DNA of 64,000 nt from Pyrenochaeta sp. MPI-SDFR-AT-0127 (GCA_020747015.1 JAGTJM010000016.1:558001-622000); one strand, 5' to 3'. Positions 13,450-25,318 are shown, numbered from the stretch's first letter. A program made the numbers and translations. The notes: generated by a model from the letters alone, not told the origin.

Positions 13450-13962
13450 CCCAAAGACAAGTGTGCTGCTACCGCGACATAGGTCTACTACAGCCTAGAG
13501 GCTCCTCTGTACTTTTGGCCGTAGGGATCCGTGAATTCTTCTGGGGGAGGCGCAAAATGTTGTGGGTGGATTAGAAAGCGGCGTTCAGTGTGTGGTTGGG
13601 TATGTCTTTTCGGCCGCTCGAGTTATGACGTTGCCGAGGCTCTGGACATGCGGGCCTGGGCTTTGAACACCGACAGTAACCATGTACATTCCTTGCGCTT
13701 TCGGATATTTTTCCACGGCCGGCTAACCAAAACCACGGACACAGTACTGGCACGCGACATTGTTCATATCAGCTTCCTTCACAGTGAAGTCTGTAGGCCG
13801 GCTTGTGTTTTCCATAACTGCAGCCTCAGACCAGCATGTAGCTCAGTGGAGGCCTCCACCTCTGCAGCAATTGGTAGGCGGTTCCTTTCCTGTACTGTAG
13901 TCCTCTTTCTCATCTCCATCTACTTCTCGGCCGTTCCAAGTGATCCAAGACGGTCCACCACC
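13450..13962. other. Leu5/METTL4 divergent intergenic region
   Basis: This 513-bp stretch lies between the divergent starts of the carrier and the methyltransferase and must hold both promoters. It stays open in the methyltransferase frame from 13531 but reads as non-coding. No other element is recognised. Confidence 0.5.
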
Positions 13963-15405
13963 ATGGCCTTCTCAACCCGGACATATGCGCAAAGCTCCAC
14001 GCGGTCCTCTATCATTTTCCGGAATCCCGAGCACGATATCACACTCCTTGATATTCCTACATCAATCGCAGTGGCCCAAGGACGTCAGGACACCCTTTTC
14101 TCCACCTTGCCCCTGGATGTGCCTATTGAGATTAAAGAGGACCATCGACCCACGTCACAAAAGGCCAAAGCAAAGAAGGGCCATGAAGCTTCCGACTTCG
14201 TACACCATGCAGAGTACAGTATACTGATTGGAGAAGCGCTAGCCAGAATCCGTGCCAATGTCTCAGGTCCTTGGTGTGCTCCACGTAAGCTGTCGACCCA
14301 GCAGCACAGTACCGAGAACATGGCAATGGATCATCTGGAAAAGGAGCTGGAGTCCCGGCTAAGGGAATGGGCAGCATGGAGCGAAAGCAAGGGAGACGAT
14401 ACTGCGTACGATCTCCAGGAGATGATGGCATCTCTTGGTGCGACGTCCGAATACGATGCAACAGCTCCAGCAGATACAGTCCCACAAAAGTGGATGGTGT
14501 CGTACCAGGCTGCACGTCAGTCCTCGAATAGCACAAAGGTCGCTGAAACGGTCACCGAGGAGGACTCTACGGAGCCATGGACATCGACCTTCCACAATCC
14601 AGACACCCTCCCAACGGAGCTGGTCATTTCTCAAAACACATCGTCACATGGTTTGCTGGGCCAAGAGTATCGTTTCACCGTCCCACCTCGATCTACCTTG
14701 TTTCTGAGCGACTCCACGCATTCAAACGCCTTCCGTACATCATTTCGGCAGCTTACCAATGACTTCTCCCTTCCAAGGCACTTTGATCTGGTGCTGCTGG
14801 ATCCACCGTGGCCCAATCGCTCCGCCAAGCGCAAGGGGGCGTACGAACAAGTTGGAGGTGTGCCGTACATGAAGAGGATGTTACTAAGAATGGACATTGA
14901 CAACTATTTCGAGCACGGCGCTTTGGTCGGTATCTGGATCACCAACAAGCCCTCGCTGAGAGAGCACGTCCTGGGCCCTGGCGGCCTTTTCGAAAAGTGG
15001 AACGTCGGCCTGATCGAGGAGTGGATCTGGATCAAAACGACCGCAAAGGGCGAGCCAATGTTCACGCTTGACGCCTCGATGCGCAAACCCTACGAGATTC
15101 TGCTTCTGGGTCGCGCTGCGCCTAACTCGTGGACTGCAATGACACACGCGCCGTCCATCAGACGGAGAGTCATTGCTGCCGTGCCAGACATTCACTCACG
15201 CAAGCCGTGCCTCAAGGAGTTACTTGAGCCATACATGCCAGACCCCGTGGACTACACTGCGTTAGAAATCTTCTCTCGCTACCTGGTAAGCGGATGGACT
15301 TCGTGGGGCAACGAAGTGTTGAAATTTAACTGGCATCACTATTGGACGTCTAGCGCATTACCTTCGAGCCCATCTCACCAGGAATTGACCATTCGAACAG
15401 TCTGA
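13963..15405 (+). CDS. MT-A70 family adenine-N6 methyltransferase, METTL4-like
   Basis: A single-exon 480-residue protein, using the ATG at 13963 in good context (ACCACCATGG). The catalytic DPPW motif lies at about residues 280-283 (DPPWPNRSAKRKG). It is followed by the MT-A70 core: ALVGIWITNKPS, EEWIWIKTTAKGEP and KPYEILLLGR, then the C-terminal YTALEIFSRYLVSGWTSWGNE. This order and DPPW (not DPPY) point to the METTL4 branch, whose animal members methylate U2 snRNA Am and possibly DNA 6mA. The N-terminal third is poorly defined. The frame is open for 144 codons upstream to 13531; that part looks like untranslated leader (Cys/Arg-rich, no family resemblance), but a longer N-terminus cannot be excluded from sequence alone. 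Confidence 0.87.
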   Translation: MAFSTRTYAQSSTRSSIIFRNPEHDITLLDIPTSIAVAQGRQDTLFSTLPLDVPIEIKEDHRPTSQKAKAKKGHEASDFVHHAEYSILIGEALARIRANVSGPWCAPRKLSTQQHSTENMAMDHLEKELESRLREWAAWSESKGDDTAYDLQEMMASLGATSEYDATAPADTVPQKWMVSYQAARQSSNSTKVAETVTEEDSTEPWTSTFHNPDTLPTELVISQNTSSHGLLGQEYRFTVPPRSTLFLSDSTHSNAFRTSFRQLTNDFSLPRHFDLVLLDPPWPNRSAKRKGAYEQVGGVPYMKRMLLRMDIDNYFEHGALVGIWITNKPSLREHVLGPGGLFEKWNVGLIEEWIWIKTTAKGEPMFTLDASMRKPYEILLLGRAAPNSWTAMTHAPSIRRRVIAAVPDIHSRKPCLKELLEPYMPDPVDYTALEIFSRYLVSGWTSWGNEVLKFNWHHYWTSSALPSSPSHQELTIRTV

Positions 15406-15641
15406 GCCCGGCTATGGCGTGGCTGTAACTATTCCGAGCTGCCCGTAGATGCAACCCGTCATGCTGTGACTCTACGAGCCTTGCACGCTTTCTGATTCAT
15501 CGTGTATTCCTTGCTAGGGCCTGAAAGCATGTGTCTGCAAGTATTATATGCAAAAAATCGAGTTGCAACATTTCAGAACATGACATCAGTATGAAGACTT
15601 TGTGCAATAAAATGACCTCGTAATTCATATCAAATCTCATT

Positions 15642-18388
15642 CTACTTCATAGTTTGTACCAGCTCCCGATAGATCTTCTTCAAATCTTTCACATCGCTTT
15701 CCAACTCCTCCACCTTTTCCGTTTTCTCGCCCAGCATCTCCAACGTGGTTTGGTATCTCTCATCCATGCCCTTCAAGTTTTCCTCTAGCTTCTCCACCCT
15801 CTCGTCCTGGGCACGCTTCTCTTCTACTTCGCGCATCAGCGCCACAACCTCTTCACGGGCTTCATCACGCTGTGCAATGAGTCGTGCGAGCTCTTCCTTG
15901 TGTATGGCTTTTTCGGATTCGAGGCGTCGGACGGCTGCGCTCATGCGCTCAACAAGTTGGACAGAAGGGCCGGCCCCGACAGTGGAGGCGGAGAGCATAT
16001 CGTTTATCGTAAGGTGAGGGGAAGAGACATTGTCGAAAGGATCATCGTGGTCTATCGTATGAATAGAAGGCGTGTCTAATGCACTTGCACCGTTCAGGTT
16101 GGAAATGCTCGATGGTACCGAGTCTTGACGCTGCGGTGTGCCAGTCTCAGGTGTTCGAACCTTTGGCGTTGACTTCTGGCGTGAGTTGGATGGCCGCCGC
16201 GCGGGTTCTTCAAACATGCGGTCCATCGGGGATAAAGGCATGCCCATGTCCATGCCACCGGATATCGACCGAGGCATAGCCTTTCTGTTGTAGATGCCGA
16301 GTGGATCGGGAGAGTGTCTTCGCTGTGATGTCGATGGCGAGTCCGCACGAAGGTATTGAGGGTCGCCAAGTAGAGCCTGCGGTTGGACATCTGACCTCCA
16401 CTTGCTCTTCTCATCCTCCAGTCGTTGCTGGAGGTCGGCTTCCCATACCTTCTTCTCTCGTTCCAGGTCCATGCGCGCATCCTGAGCGGCTGCTTCTGCT
16501 TGGCTTAGCCTAGACTGCAGTTTTTGGGCGGCCGCACGCTGCTCAATGAGATCCTGTTCAAACATGCGGGCTCGCTCGTGAATGCTTTCAAGCTCATCTT
16601 CCAGTCGGCGTGCTTTTGAGTTCACTTCTCGAGCTTTACGCCTGACGTCAGACTCGCGCTTCGCAGTCTCGTCGCGGTCCTTCTCGAGAGCTGCAACTCG
16701 CGATGTCAATGTGGTCTCAATACCCTGCCAGTTCTCCGAAGCAAGCGAGTACTGGGTCTGTAGCGTCTCGATCTGTCGAAGGAGCTTCGCTTGAGAGTCG
16801 CCGGTTGCTGACGATGTTGCCTCCTCACTCCGGCTTCGAAGCAGTTCGAGTTTGGACTCAAGGTTCTAAGACGAAGGTCAGTACGTGGTCATGCGGGGTG
16901 CAGGTAGAAGATACTTACAGCAATCTCGCTGCGCAATTCATGTTCAGTAACTTTTGCTTTCTCTTGTTGATTCTTTGCGTCGTCTCGGTGTGTCTGAAGC
17001 TCTCGCTTTGCGCGATCTTCGGCGAGTTTCTTTTCGATCCTGATGTTTTCGATATCTTCCTTTAGTGAGGCAGTGGCCTTCTTCTCCGCATCCAATGCAC
17101 CAGTCTGGGCTCTCCTTTCTGCATCTTCTGCTCGTGACAATGCACTGTCCAGTTGTCTCCGTAGTTCCGATATAGTTAGTCCAGCTTCTTCACGTTCGGC
17201 TCTGATATCTTCGATATCTTTCTCAATCCTGCCTACGACCTTTAGCTTCTCCTGTGCGGACTTCTCAGCAGCTTCTGCGCGCTTTGCTTTTTCTGACTGC
17301 TCTGTGATGCTCTGTTCTGCCTTGGACAGTCGCTGCTTCAGAGTGCTGATGTCTTTGTTTTGCTCTTGTATCTTGGCCCGTAGCTGCTTTATGGTTGTCA
17401 GATGCTTGAGCTCGGTCTTGGAGAGCTTTTGGCCTTCCTCCAAAAGTGCTGCTATCTGCGCATCTTTTTCCGCCAGTCTCTTATGCTCTGGTATGACCTC
17501 GGCATCCGACGCTGTTGCTTTGGCAGACGTGGCAAGCTGCTGTGAGAGGTATGCGAGTTTTGACTGCAAAGCATCTATACGCTCTAGGTGGGTATTGACC
17601 TCTTCGCGATTGTCGCGCAGGGTCTCCTCATACGTGTTCTGGAGCAGAGCCAGTTCATTTTCAAGTTCCTGGGGGTCTCGAATAGTAATGTCGTCGGTCT
17701 GCACGGCTGCGGGTATGTCGAGGGACGATCGAGAGGGATTGCTTTCGAGTGATGGACGTGGAGACAACGTCTGCGGGGTGACGAGTGACGGAATGGACAT
17801 GGTAGGAACGGGCGTAGAGATTGGCTGCTCCACCACCACCTGTGCAGCTGGAGGAGGTGCTACAGTCGCATCAGTGGACGGTCTGGGAGACAACGCGCCA
17901 TGCTGAGTCTTCTCCGTTGCTGCAGCTTCATCCTCTTGCGAAGCTGGCGCTAATTCAGCAGCACGCTCCGAAGCCTTTGAATCTGTGCTGGTTCTTCCTG
18001 GCTCGGCTACAGCAGGTATCGCTGGCGTCCGCAGCGCTGGGCTCTCTGGCCGCGACCCAAAGTCCGACGAGGCTCTCGATTCTGCCTTCTCTGTTCCCTT
18101 GTTGACAGCCTTGGCGAGACGATCCTGCAATCGCGAGTTGGGCCTGCTTCTGGACGAGTTCCGCGATGCTTCTTCGTGTTAGCTTCCACAGAGGCTCAAT
18201 CACCATTGCAACCCACCTGGCTCGACGGCTAATTTCTTGTCCAAGGGAGCCTTTTCAGATGTTTCCTGCTTTGCGGTGGCGTCTGCCGCGCGTGACTTTG
18301 CGCTTGCCTGATCATCTTCGGCCAGAATTGTGTCGAGTCGAGATTCCAGGCCGGATATGGCACTATTCCACCAGCCCTTCCCACTCAT
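15642..18388 (-). CDS. TMF/Sgm1-like coiled-coil Golgi protein
   Basis: Three exons (18388-18217, 18168-16919, 16865-15642) with GT-AG introns give 881 residues. The start MSGKGWWNSAISGLES is characteristic of fungal TMF-family proteins. A low-complexity Ser/Pro/Ala region (to about residue 210) leads into a long coiled coil. Around residues 296-330 the segment AALLEEGQKLSKTELKHL matches the TMF1 central 'DNA-binding' domain, and the C-terminus (YQTTLEMLGEKTEKVEELES...YRELVQTM) matches the TATA-element-modulatory-factor C-terminal domain. Despite the names, these proteins are golgins: human TMF1 and yeast Sgm1 bind Rab6/Ypt6 and tether vesicles at the trans-Golgi. Golgi placement is inferred from the family. 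Confidence 0.87.
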
Positions 18389-19069
18389 CTTGAGCCTTGA
18401 GTCCTGTGACGTGATGCCGGCAGTTTTCTCGTGTAGGAAGCTGCACTAGTAATCATCGGGCACTCGTCTTCCACCTAAGCCTGCGCATGGCTTGTGTGTG
18501 CAAAAGGCCAGATTGGACGTTGCAGGTGGTACGCGGAAAGTAACGTGTTGCGGGGAGTGGCCGTGGCAGACAGTCCACGGTGGCTTCAATTATGGCGATT
18601 ATGTGAGTGCTCAGAGGAGTGTAGGATGACGGTGCTATCTGGAGCTTCCAACTGGTGAAGAATGGCCCCCCAAAAGACTTGTCGTGGCCTTAGCACGCCG
18701 CGCAAGCATGGAGACAGTTGGCGCAGTGCCAAAAACGCCGAGGCCCGTGTCAAACTCGGGTCTTTGACGCTGACGCAGCATATTTCCATGGTGCATCACT
18801 GCCACGGAGATTCTCAGTCGCGAGGGTTCGCATATGTTTCTCTTGGTCCTGGAGATCATCTCATGTTTCGGTTAGAGCCAGAGGCGGGATATATGCATGG
18901 TTGATTGGGGGCTCGCGCAATTCAAACATATGCAACATATGCGGCGATTCTCACCATGGCCCCCCGGATTGGTTTAGTATAGTCGACACTATCGCCGGTG
19001 TGACGAATGTGATCAATACGACTTCACGTGAAGGAGCATCGACATCCTCTGAGAATCAACTGCGGAGTC
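18389..19069. other. TMF/Nit divergent intergenic region
   Basis: 681 bp between two divergent starts, presumably both promoters. Short frames are unconvincing and no RNA gene is recognised. Confidence 0.45.
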
Positions 19070-20130
19070 ATGAAAGCACTCAAGATGCCCTTGGCGGTAA
19101 GTCGCAATGAATCTGTCTTGTTCTTTTCCGGCCACTTCACCGAAACCTTCCGCTTTGCATTCTCTCAGTCTACACCCTGCCTATTTGTCTGTTCCACAGG
19201 GACACATCTACATGGCAGCATTCGAGATGATTGGCTCTTCACATGTCTCCCTAGAGGTATTTACTATGCTGACCTCTGTGCCAGGCAGTTGGGCAAATGC
19301 GATCAACAGCATCAATGGCCCACAATCTCGCCCAAGCACAATCACTTGTCCAGCAGGCACATGAAGCCGGAGCAAATGCTTTGTTTCTCCCTGAGGCCTC
19401 TGACTACATTACGCCCAGCGCTGAAGCATCCCTTGCCACTTGCAAGCCTGTGGAGAAATCTGAATTTGTTCTTGGCCTGCAGAGAGAAGCACAGAAATAT
19501 AGACTACCCATTAACGTCGGCGTTCATGAGCCTGCGAGCGGCCAAAAAGTGCAAAATACATTACTGTGGATCAACGAGCAGGGAGAGATTACGCAAAGAT
19601 ATCAGAAACTGCATCTCTTCGATGTCGATATACACAATGGTCCGCAGCTCAAAGAATCAAACAGCGTTGAGCGAGGCAATGACATTCTGGATCCTTTCGC
19701 TACACCGTTAGGCAGAGTCGGATTGCAGATATGTTTCGACCTCCGTTTCCCGGAACCGGCCCTTGCCCTCCGCTCCCGCAATGCACAGCTTCTGACCTAT
19801 CCCTCTGCTTTTACTGTGCCAACGGGGAAAGCAGGCCACTGGGAGATACTCCTACGGGCCCGGGCGATTGAGACGCAAAGCTACGTTGTTGCAGCTGCAC
19901 AAGTGGGTGCACATGATGAAGCGGGTAAAAGGAGGAGCTATGGGCACAGTATGATTGTCGATCCGTGGGGAAAGGTAGTTGCCGAACTAGGTGGGGAGGA
20001 CGATGAAAAAGGGCGGGGGCTAGATGAGGGTAAAATTGCGATTGCAGAGATAGATCTTGAGTACTTGGAGAAGATTAGAAGAGAGGTGCCGTTGATACGG
20101 CGGACAGATGTATATCTTGCGATATCATAG
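19070..20130 (+). CDS. Nitrilase-superfamily amidase, Nit1/Nit2 (deaminated glutathione amidase) type
   Basis: Exon 1 (19070-19096, MKALKMPLA; an internal ATG at 19085 is equally plausible) joins exon 2 (19285-20130) to give AVGQMRSTASMAHNL, the expected family N-terminus. The total is 290 residues. The Glu-Lys-Cys triad is visible: E46 in FLPEASDY, K117 in YQKLHLFDVD and C159 in LQICFDLRFPE. HWEILLRARAIETQ and YGHSMIVDPWG are further family blocks. Nit1-type enzymes hydrolyse deaminated glutathione made by transaminase side reactions (metabolite repair); Nit2-type act on omega-amides. The sequence resembles the Nit1/yeast Nit2 group more. The 188-nt intron is long for this genome, so an unrecognised alternative first exon is possible. 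Confidence 0.85.
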
Positions 20131-20330
20131 GACCACGTAGCGCTGGGACGAAGATTTAAGAGGTATGGTAAGGGTCGATAGATTCAGAAATCGTCTGAAA
20201 GTTTACCAGCTTCTTGCGGCTCACGCTTCATAGACAATCAAGAACTTGTAGCGGAGTAGGTTTACTGTACATGGGTAAATCTAACCTGCATCGGAGTATT
20301 TCTTTAACTTTCATTCATGCTTTGCATTAC

Positions 20331-21389
20331 CTAGAGATGAGTAATTATACTTGAGTCTGGCTGTCCATCACCCACGAACTCCAGATTAAGCCCTTGCATC
20401 AGCCTCGCCTTTCCCTCCAGGTCTAGATACGCAAGCGAATGGCCCTTTGCATCCGTATTCTGTTCGATTCGTGCCCTAACATCCTCCACCGGACACTTGA
20501 TCAACTCCGCCATCCTTTCTAGCATTGCTGTGAACAGACTTTGCCCCTTGCTTCCCGGCTCTTTGTGTGGGCCCTGGGTTCTCGGTGGCTCAAACTCACC
20601 CTTACCTTTGCCCCAGCATGGCCAGTCCCAATCATGAGTGCCATAGTCATGGTAGTAGTTCAGTAATGCCGTTCCGGCATCAGAAGTATCGTGGTGAAGA
20701 AGCATGTCGGAAAGGAAGTCTGGGCCAATGTTGAGCGCAGCTTCGGCGAAACAAAATTCTAGCTCGCTACGCAAAGATACTTGATTGGCATCCATGAAGC
20801 GGCCGTAGGTTCGCTGGTTGATCCAGCCTGAGCCATGGTAGCGCGCTGATAGAGTTGCGTGATGAAGTGCGAGGTAGATTGCGGTCAATGGATCGCGCTG
20901 CAAGCTGTTGATGTATGCAAGTCTTGCGTTGCAATTTGCTGTGGATCAATCAGAAATTCATTCATAATAGACCTTGAGCATGGACTGACCAATAGATGCG
21001 AGTCGGTATAATAACAGCAATCCAGCATTTACCAAAGACAGATTGTGTCGTTCCACCGCAAAGCAGTTCTTGTCCGAGAACAGCGCATCCATGATATCGT
21101 CCACTACATCGTACCTCTTCACGCAGTGCGCGAGCCAATTTAGATCAGGAGCCCTGGGACATACAAAATCTGTCGGAGCATGGCGCAGTTCTTGCTTCAT
21201 GAAGCTCACGGTAATTGAGCGCTCATAGTTGTCTAGAAGATTTCTGAACCGCGAGTGGGTACCGCGGAGACTGGCAATGATCTTGCCATTTCCAAAGGGA
21301 AGGTATTGAATCGTCTTGAGAACCAGCTCGGGAGGGAAGTGCGATGAGACCAAGAACTGGCAATGTGAGAATGCATCCATAGTCACCAT
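20331..21389 (-). CDS. Hypothetical fungal protein
   Basis: Two exons (21389-20990 and 20938-20331) joined across a 51-nt GT-AG intron encode 335 residues; a second ATG (MDAFSHC) lies at about 21380. The N-terminal block FPPELVLKTIQYLPFGNGKIIASLRG has the shape of an F-box or F-box-like helix pair (PPE-x2-L-x3-YLP). The rest is helical with many aromatic residues (YLALHHATLSARYHGSGWINQ, LNYYHDYGTHDWDWPCWG). No catalytic motif is recognised. An adaptor of a ubiquitin ligase is one possibility, but the F-box reading is weak. Intact frame and clean splicing support a real gene. Confidence 0.7.
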
Positions 21390-22216
21390 GGCTATACTAG
21401 GAGATGCTCTTTATGCGGTGTATTTAGGATAGAGAAAGGAGAAGAGCATATACGGTAGTGGTTGGACTGTGACGAGTGTTGGCGAACGTTGAGTTTACCT
21501 CCTCATTAAGAAGCAGCGTCAATAGACTATAGCTTCCTTGCTGATTTGAGGCTGTACAAACCGTATGGATTTGGTGCAAGAGCAATCATTGACGTGTTAT
21601 GTACTTTAGTCGTGAATACCATGATGGATGTCCTTTCTACCAATCGAGCACCGTGATGGCTGATACTCGTTTGGTGGCCTGAAGGCATGGGAGCGAAGTT
21701 GGTCACATGGCCGAGCCGTGATTGTCAGTACGAAGATCGATTTTCGTCGTGCGCAGCATTGAAGCGTCGTCTTTGAAGTGGACGCCCAGTTGGACCAATT
21801 GGATTCGCAAGTCAATGCGTCGACACTCCAAAGCAATGGCTGCAGGCTGATCTTTGCAAACGTAAAACGGTCCGCAGCAAACAAGGATGTGATGCATGCA
21901 TATGCGGCTACCTAGCGTGATGATGGCGAACATGATGGCGCAATAGCCCGAAATGCGAGACTACAGGCTGGAGAACGTGGTTGCAAGAGACCTTCACTAT
22001 GGCCTGCTGACAAGCTTGCCAAGCCACACATCAGCCTCACGAACACAGTCATCGCTTGGGAACGAAATGATAATACTGTATGCTCATGCCAATCCATCAG
22101 AATTATTTGTTTCTGTTCCCACAAGACTCCTAGCTGGACATCGAATCTTGAACCGGGGTATCTTGTGAACGCCGCAAACGCAATGCTACATCTCCAGTCG
22201 AACTCTCCCCTAGCCA
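21390..22216. other. Intergenic, nothing recognised
   Basis: 827 bp containing the promoter of the upstream minus-strand gene and the 3' side of the Nas6 gene. Short frames here overlap each other and have no recognisable content. Confidence 0.45.
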
Positions 22217-22986
22217 TTATTCTAATTCTATACCCTCTCTTTCCGCTGCCTGCACGATGAACTTCCTCGTCTTCGCGTCTGGCGCCAGGTCTAGCGGAAC
22301 ATGCTCGTCGTTATCCCTTTTGTCGTGCTCTGCGCCCATGGTCAACAGTAGCAATGCAGCATCCCCGTGTCCTTCGCTCATCGCATGATGCAACGCCGTC
22401 ATACCGTCCATGTCCGTTGCATTCAGCGGACTCTTTGCATCTAGCAGTGCCTTCATCATAGGCACACTCCCCACTGCTGCTGCGCGATGTAGTGGCAGCT
22501 GTCCCCTCTTGTCTTTTATCCGCGCACTGGCAGGCGGTTTTTGACTTAGTAGGGTCCGCGCAATGTCGAGGTTGCCTTTGGACGCGCAGAAATGCAGAGC
22601 AGTCTGGCCGTTGTGGTTCTTTGCATTGACGTCGGCATCCTTTGACAGCAGAACATGTACTATTTCTTCGGCTTCGACCCGACTGCAAGCCATCATCAAG
22701 GGTGTCCAACCCGAGCTATCGGTGACATCAGGATCAAAGTTGTGGATTTGTACGAGGACCTGGACAATGGGCAGGTGATTGTAGGATACAGCCCAGTGTA
22801 TGGGGAGGCGCTCGTCTGGGTCGCGGAGGCTTGCTAGTTTTGGATTTGCAGATAGAAGGGATTCGACTCTGGATGCTGGTCGCATTGGTGAGAAACATTG
22901 CCCCAATTGTCGAGTCGGGCGGAGAACATACTTTGACCTTCGCGACAGGCTTCGTGTATCGCGTACTTGGCCTTGTATTCCTCCAT
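22217..22986 (-). CDS. nas6: 26S proteasome assembly chaperone, ankyrin repeats (Nas6/gankyrin)
   Basis: Exon 1 (22986-22932, MEEYKAKYAIHEACREGQ) and exon 2 (22875-22217) join across a 56-nt intron into 237 residues, close to yeast Nas6 (228) and human gankyrin (226). At least five ankyrin repeats are readable, for example DPDERLPIHWAVSYNHLPIV, DSSGWTPLMMACSRVEAEEI, NHNGQTALHFCASKGNLDIA, DKRGQLPLHRAAAVGSVPMM and DMDGMTALHHAMSEGHGDAA. Nas6 binds the C-domain of Rpt3 and controls joining of the 19S base to the core particle. The C-terminal RDNDEHVPLDLAPDAKTRKF closes the array as in gankyrin. Confidence 0.86.
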
Positions 22987-23711
22987 GGTACGTGTTTACA
23001 GTTCACATAAGAGAAGCCGGCGAATATCTCAAGAGACGTTCGAAGCCGTCTTCTGTGGTTGAAGCCGTTCACACAGTTTGGCCCCGCCAACCATGGATTC
23101 TATTGCCGAGCGACGGACAAGCTGCGATGAGGTAATCGTGCATGAACCACGGCTACGATATTGCCCAACCTACCGTCCAGCCCTCCTCGAGAATGCACGC
23201 TTTGCGCACAACCTTGCCTTTAAAGCAGAAGCATGGAGAAATTTCGTGGCTCGCTATGAACCCATCGCAGGCCAGTGGCAATAGCGGGCCATTGGAGGAC
23301 GCGAATAACCAGATATTGTTCCTCCCGTCCATACGCTAACAGCTCCGGTCGACCCCCGCATAATTGCCCCAGATGTCCTTGATCCCTGTGCTCAATAAGG
23401 CGTCTTACCCATGATGTTGGTTACCCTCATACTATATCGACGTCTAGCGTAAGCGACAGCCGACGGGACAGCCTTTGAAATCGTGTACCAAGGCCGAGCA
23501 TGTTCCTGGCAGCATTCCTATTGCTGGATCATCTAATTCCCATGGGCGCCTTAGACCACATTTCTTCTTACAAGGCAAAGAAATGAACATTATCATGAAG
23601 ATCTTGACGTTGACGGTACGAGGTACGGCTCGGGTGGTCTCCGCCGGGAACACTAATTGAAGGCTCGATATAAATCGGTACTATCCTGAACAGGAGGAGC
23701 AGATTGTCGCC
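22987..23711. other. Intergenic, no supported gene
   Basis: 725 bp between the divergent Nas6 and secreted Asp-box genes. A plus-strand ATG in good context at about 23092 opens a short frame (MDSIAERRTSCDE) ending at a splice-like GTAATC, but no continuation is convincing. Confidence 0.4.
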
Positions 23712-25001
23712 ATGCTTTCGCATTTCCTCGCTGTGGCGGTCGCCATAGCTTTGCCCACTGCACAAGCCTCTAGCCCACCCTCTCCAGACAGTTACTGGCA
23801 GGTTTCACCACCGATCAATTACTCGGACCCTATTTATGCAGGATGGCCTCAGCTAAATGTCGATGCTGAGGTCCTCGTTTATAAAGGCACCGAGGTGAAT
23901 CGTACCTATGCACATCATCCCGAACTCTATTATGACGGCAAGCGCGTCTTCTTGATGTACTCGACATCACCCATCGACGAGGATTCCATCGGCCAAGATG
24001 CCTGGCTCTCGACCTCAACTGATGGCGGCTTTACTTGGTCGAAGGGTTATTCCATACTTCCGGACGCTCTTTTGCCGAATCAGACACACCCGGCAAACTA
24101 TACTTACTGGTGTAACAACCGCATTTGGCAACGGGCTCATCATCCTGTAGCTTGGGTTCCTATTGATCGGGATCACCTTTACGCCGTTTCCCAGACGACT
24201 TTGCGGTATTGCTGGAGCGACACTGCGAAGGGAACAAAGGCAGCCGGTCGGATTGCTCGAGTTATTGACAGAAAAGGTCAGCCAGTGGGCGACCCTTGCT
24301 GGACTCAGCAGAACAACTGGACGGAAGTGGTTCGCTTCAACGAGACCATATATGGAAAATACGGCATGAAGTTCTGCAAACATGCTAACCAGATCGAAGC
24401 ATATCTGAAGGAGCCAGCAAAGGTGCCGGCGTGGGGGACTTGGCTGTACCAGACCAAAATGTACGCTGCGGATGACAAGCACGACGTGCAAGAACCAACA
24501 CACTCCGTCTGGTTTGGAAACAAGTATAGCGGTTACTGGGAACGCTTCTGGCGCGACATCTCCAGTGCAGATATCATCAGTACCGCCGTATGGGTTGAGC
24601 ACACCGATTCACGCCAGGGCAAGGATTGGTATCCGAAAATTGAAAGCCAGCACGGGAACAAGATCTTCAAGACTAACATCCCAGATGTTGGTAGCAAGCA
24701 GCATTTGGGTTTGCTACCGAATGGAGACCGCTTTCTTGTGCACAATCCTCGAAACAATACACAACGCTACCGCCAACCGCTCACCATTGCCACTTCTCGA
24801 GGATCGGATAGATCGTATAAAAGAATCGGTGTGCTTCGTACCAACGCTAGCACGGTCATGGCGCCGGACACGAGGGGGCTCAAGCGACTCATGTTTAGTT
24901 ATCCAACTGCGATCATGGTGGAAGGGAAGCTGGTTGTCTCCTACAGTGAGAACAAGGAGAATATTTGGGTCAGTGTCATTGACCCTAAGAATCTGCTGTA
25001 G
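23712..25001 (+). CDS. Secreted sialidase-superfamily-like (Asp-box) protein
   Basis: A single exon encodes 429 residues. The first ~19 residues (MLSHFLAVAVAIALPTAQAS) are a typical signal peptide, and several N-x-S/T sites (NRT, NQT, NYT, NWT, NET, NAS) fit a secreted glycoprotein. An Asp-box, STDGGFTWS at residues 102-110, is the S-x-D-x-G-x-x-W turn of sialidase/BNR beta-propellers, preceded by the strand FLMYSTSPIDEDS. Blocks such as DRFLVHNPRNNTQRYRQPLTIATS and KLVVSYSENKENIWV recur in fungal secreted proteins of the sialidase superfamily. Substrate is unknown; a polysaccharide-acting glycosidase is plausible but the catalytic residues are not confidently placed. Confidence 0.75.
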   Translation: MLSHFLAVAVAIALPTAQASSPPSPDSYWQVSPPINYSDPIYAGWPQLNVDAEVLVYKGTEVNRTYAHHPELYYDGKRVFLMYSTSPIDEDSIGQDAWLSTSTDGGFTWSKGYSILPDALLPNQTHPANYTYWCNNRIWQRAHHPVAWVPIDRDHLYAVSQTTLRYCWSDTAKGTKAAGRIARVIDRKGQPVGDPCWTQQNNWTEVVRFNETIYGKYGMKFCKHANQIEAYLKEPAKVPAWGTWLYQTKMYAADDKHDVQEPTHSVWFGNKYSGYWERFWRDISSADIISTAVWVEHTDSRQGKDWYPKIESQHGNKIFKTNIPDVGSKQHLGLLPNGDRFLVHNPRNNTQRYRQPLTIATSRGSDRSYKRIGVLRTNASTVMAPDTRGLKRLMFSYPTAIMVEGKLVVSYSENKENIWVSVIDPKNLL

Positions 25002-25318
25002 CTTTTTGGCGGCTTGGGTATCGATGGGTAGTGAAGCACCCAAGTTGTGGTTGAGTTGTTACTTCTTCTAAGCTCGCTATGCCTTGTCATTGACATGTCT
25101 AGCTTAAAGGACGCTTACGGTCATCACCGAGGGATGTGAGCGATTTATTGGAGATGATAACGAAAACATGATACCAATGCATAGAGGAAGCAATAATAGC
25201 AGGGAATAAATTGAGAGGATTTACCCACTCGTCACGCTAATCCCGATGTCTATGACCCCAAGAAAACATGATTCAACAAAGAGTGGACTGTGTAATCTGC
25301 TACGAGCCAAAGAAAAAC
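25002..25318. other. Convergent 3' intergenic region
   Basis: 317 bp between the convergent ends of the Asp-box gene and the carboxyltransferase gene. It presumably holds both polyadenylation regions; nothing else is seen. Confidence 0.45.

Noticed and set aside
17043..17906. 287-codon plus-strand Ser-rich frame
   Set aside because: Antisense of the TMF coiled coil: Glu/Lys codons reversed give Ser/Phe/Leu.
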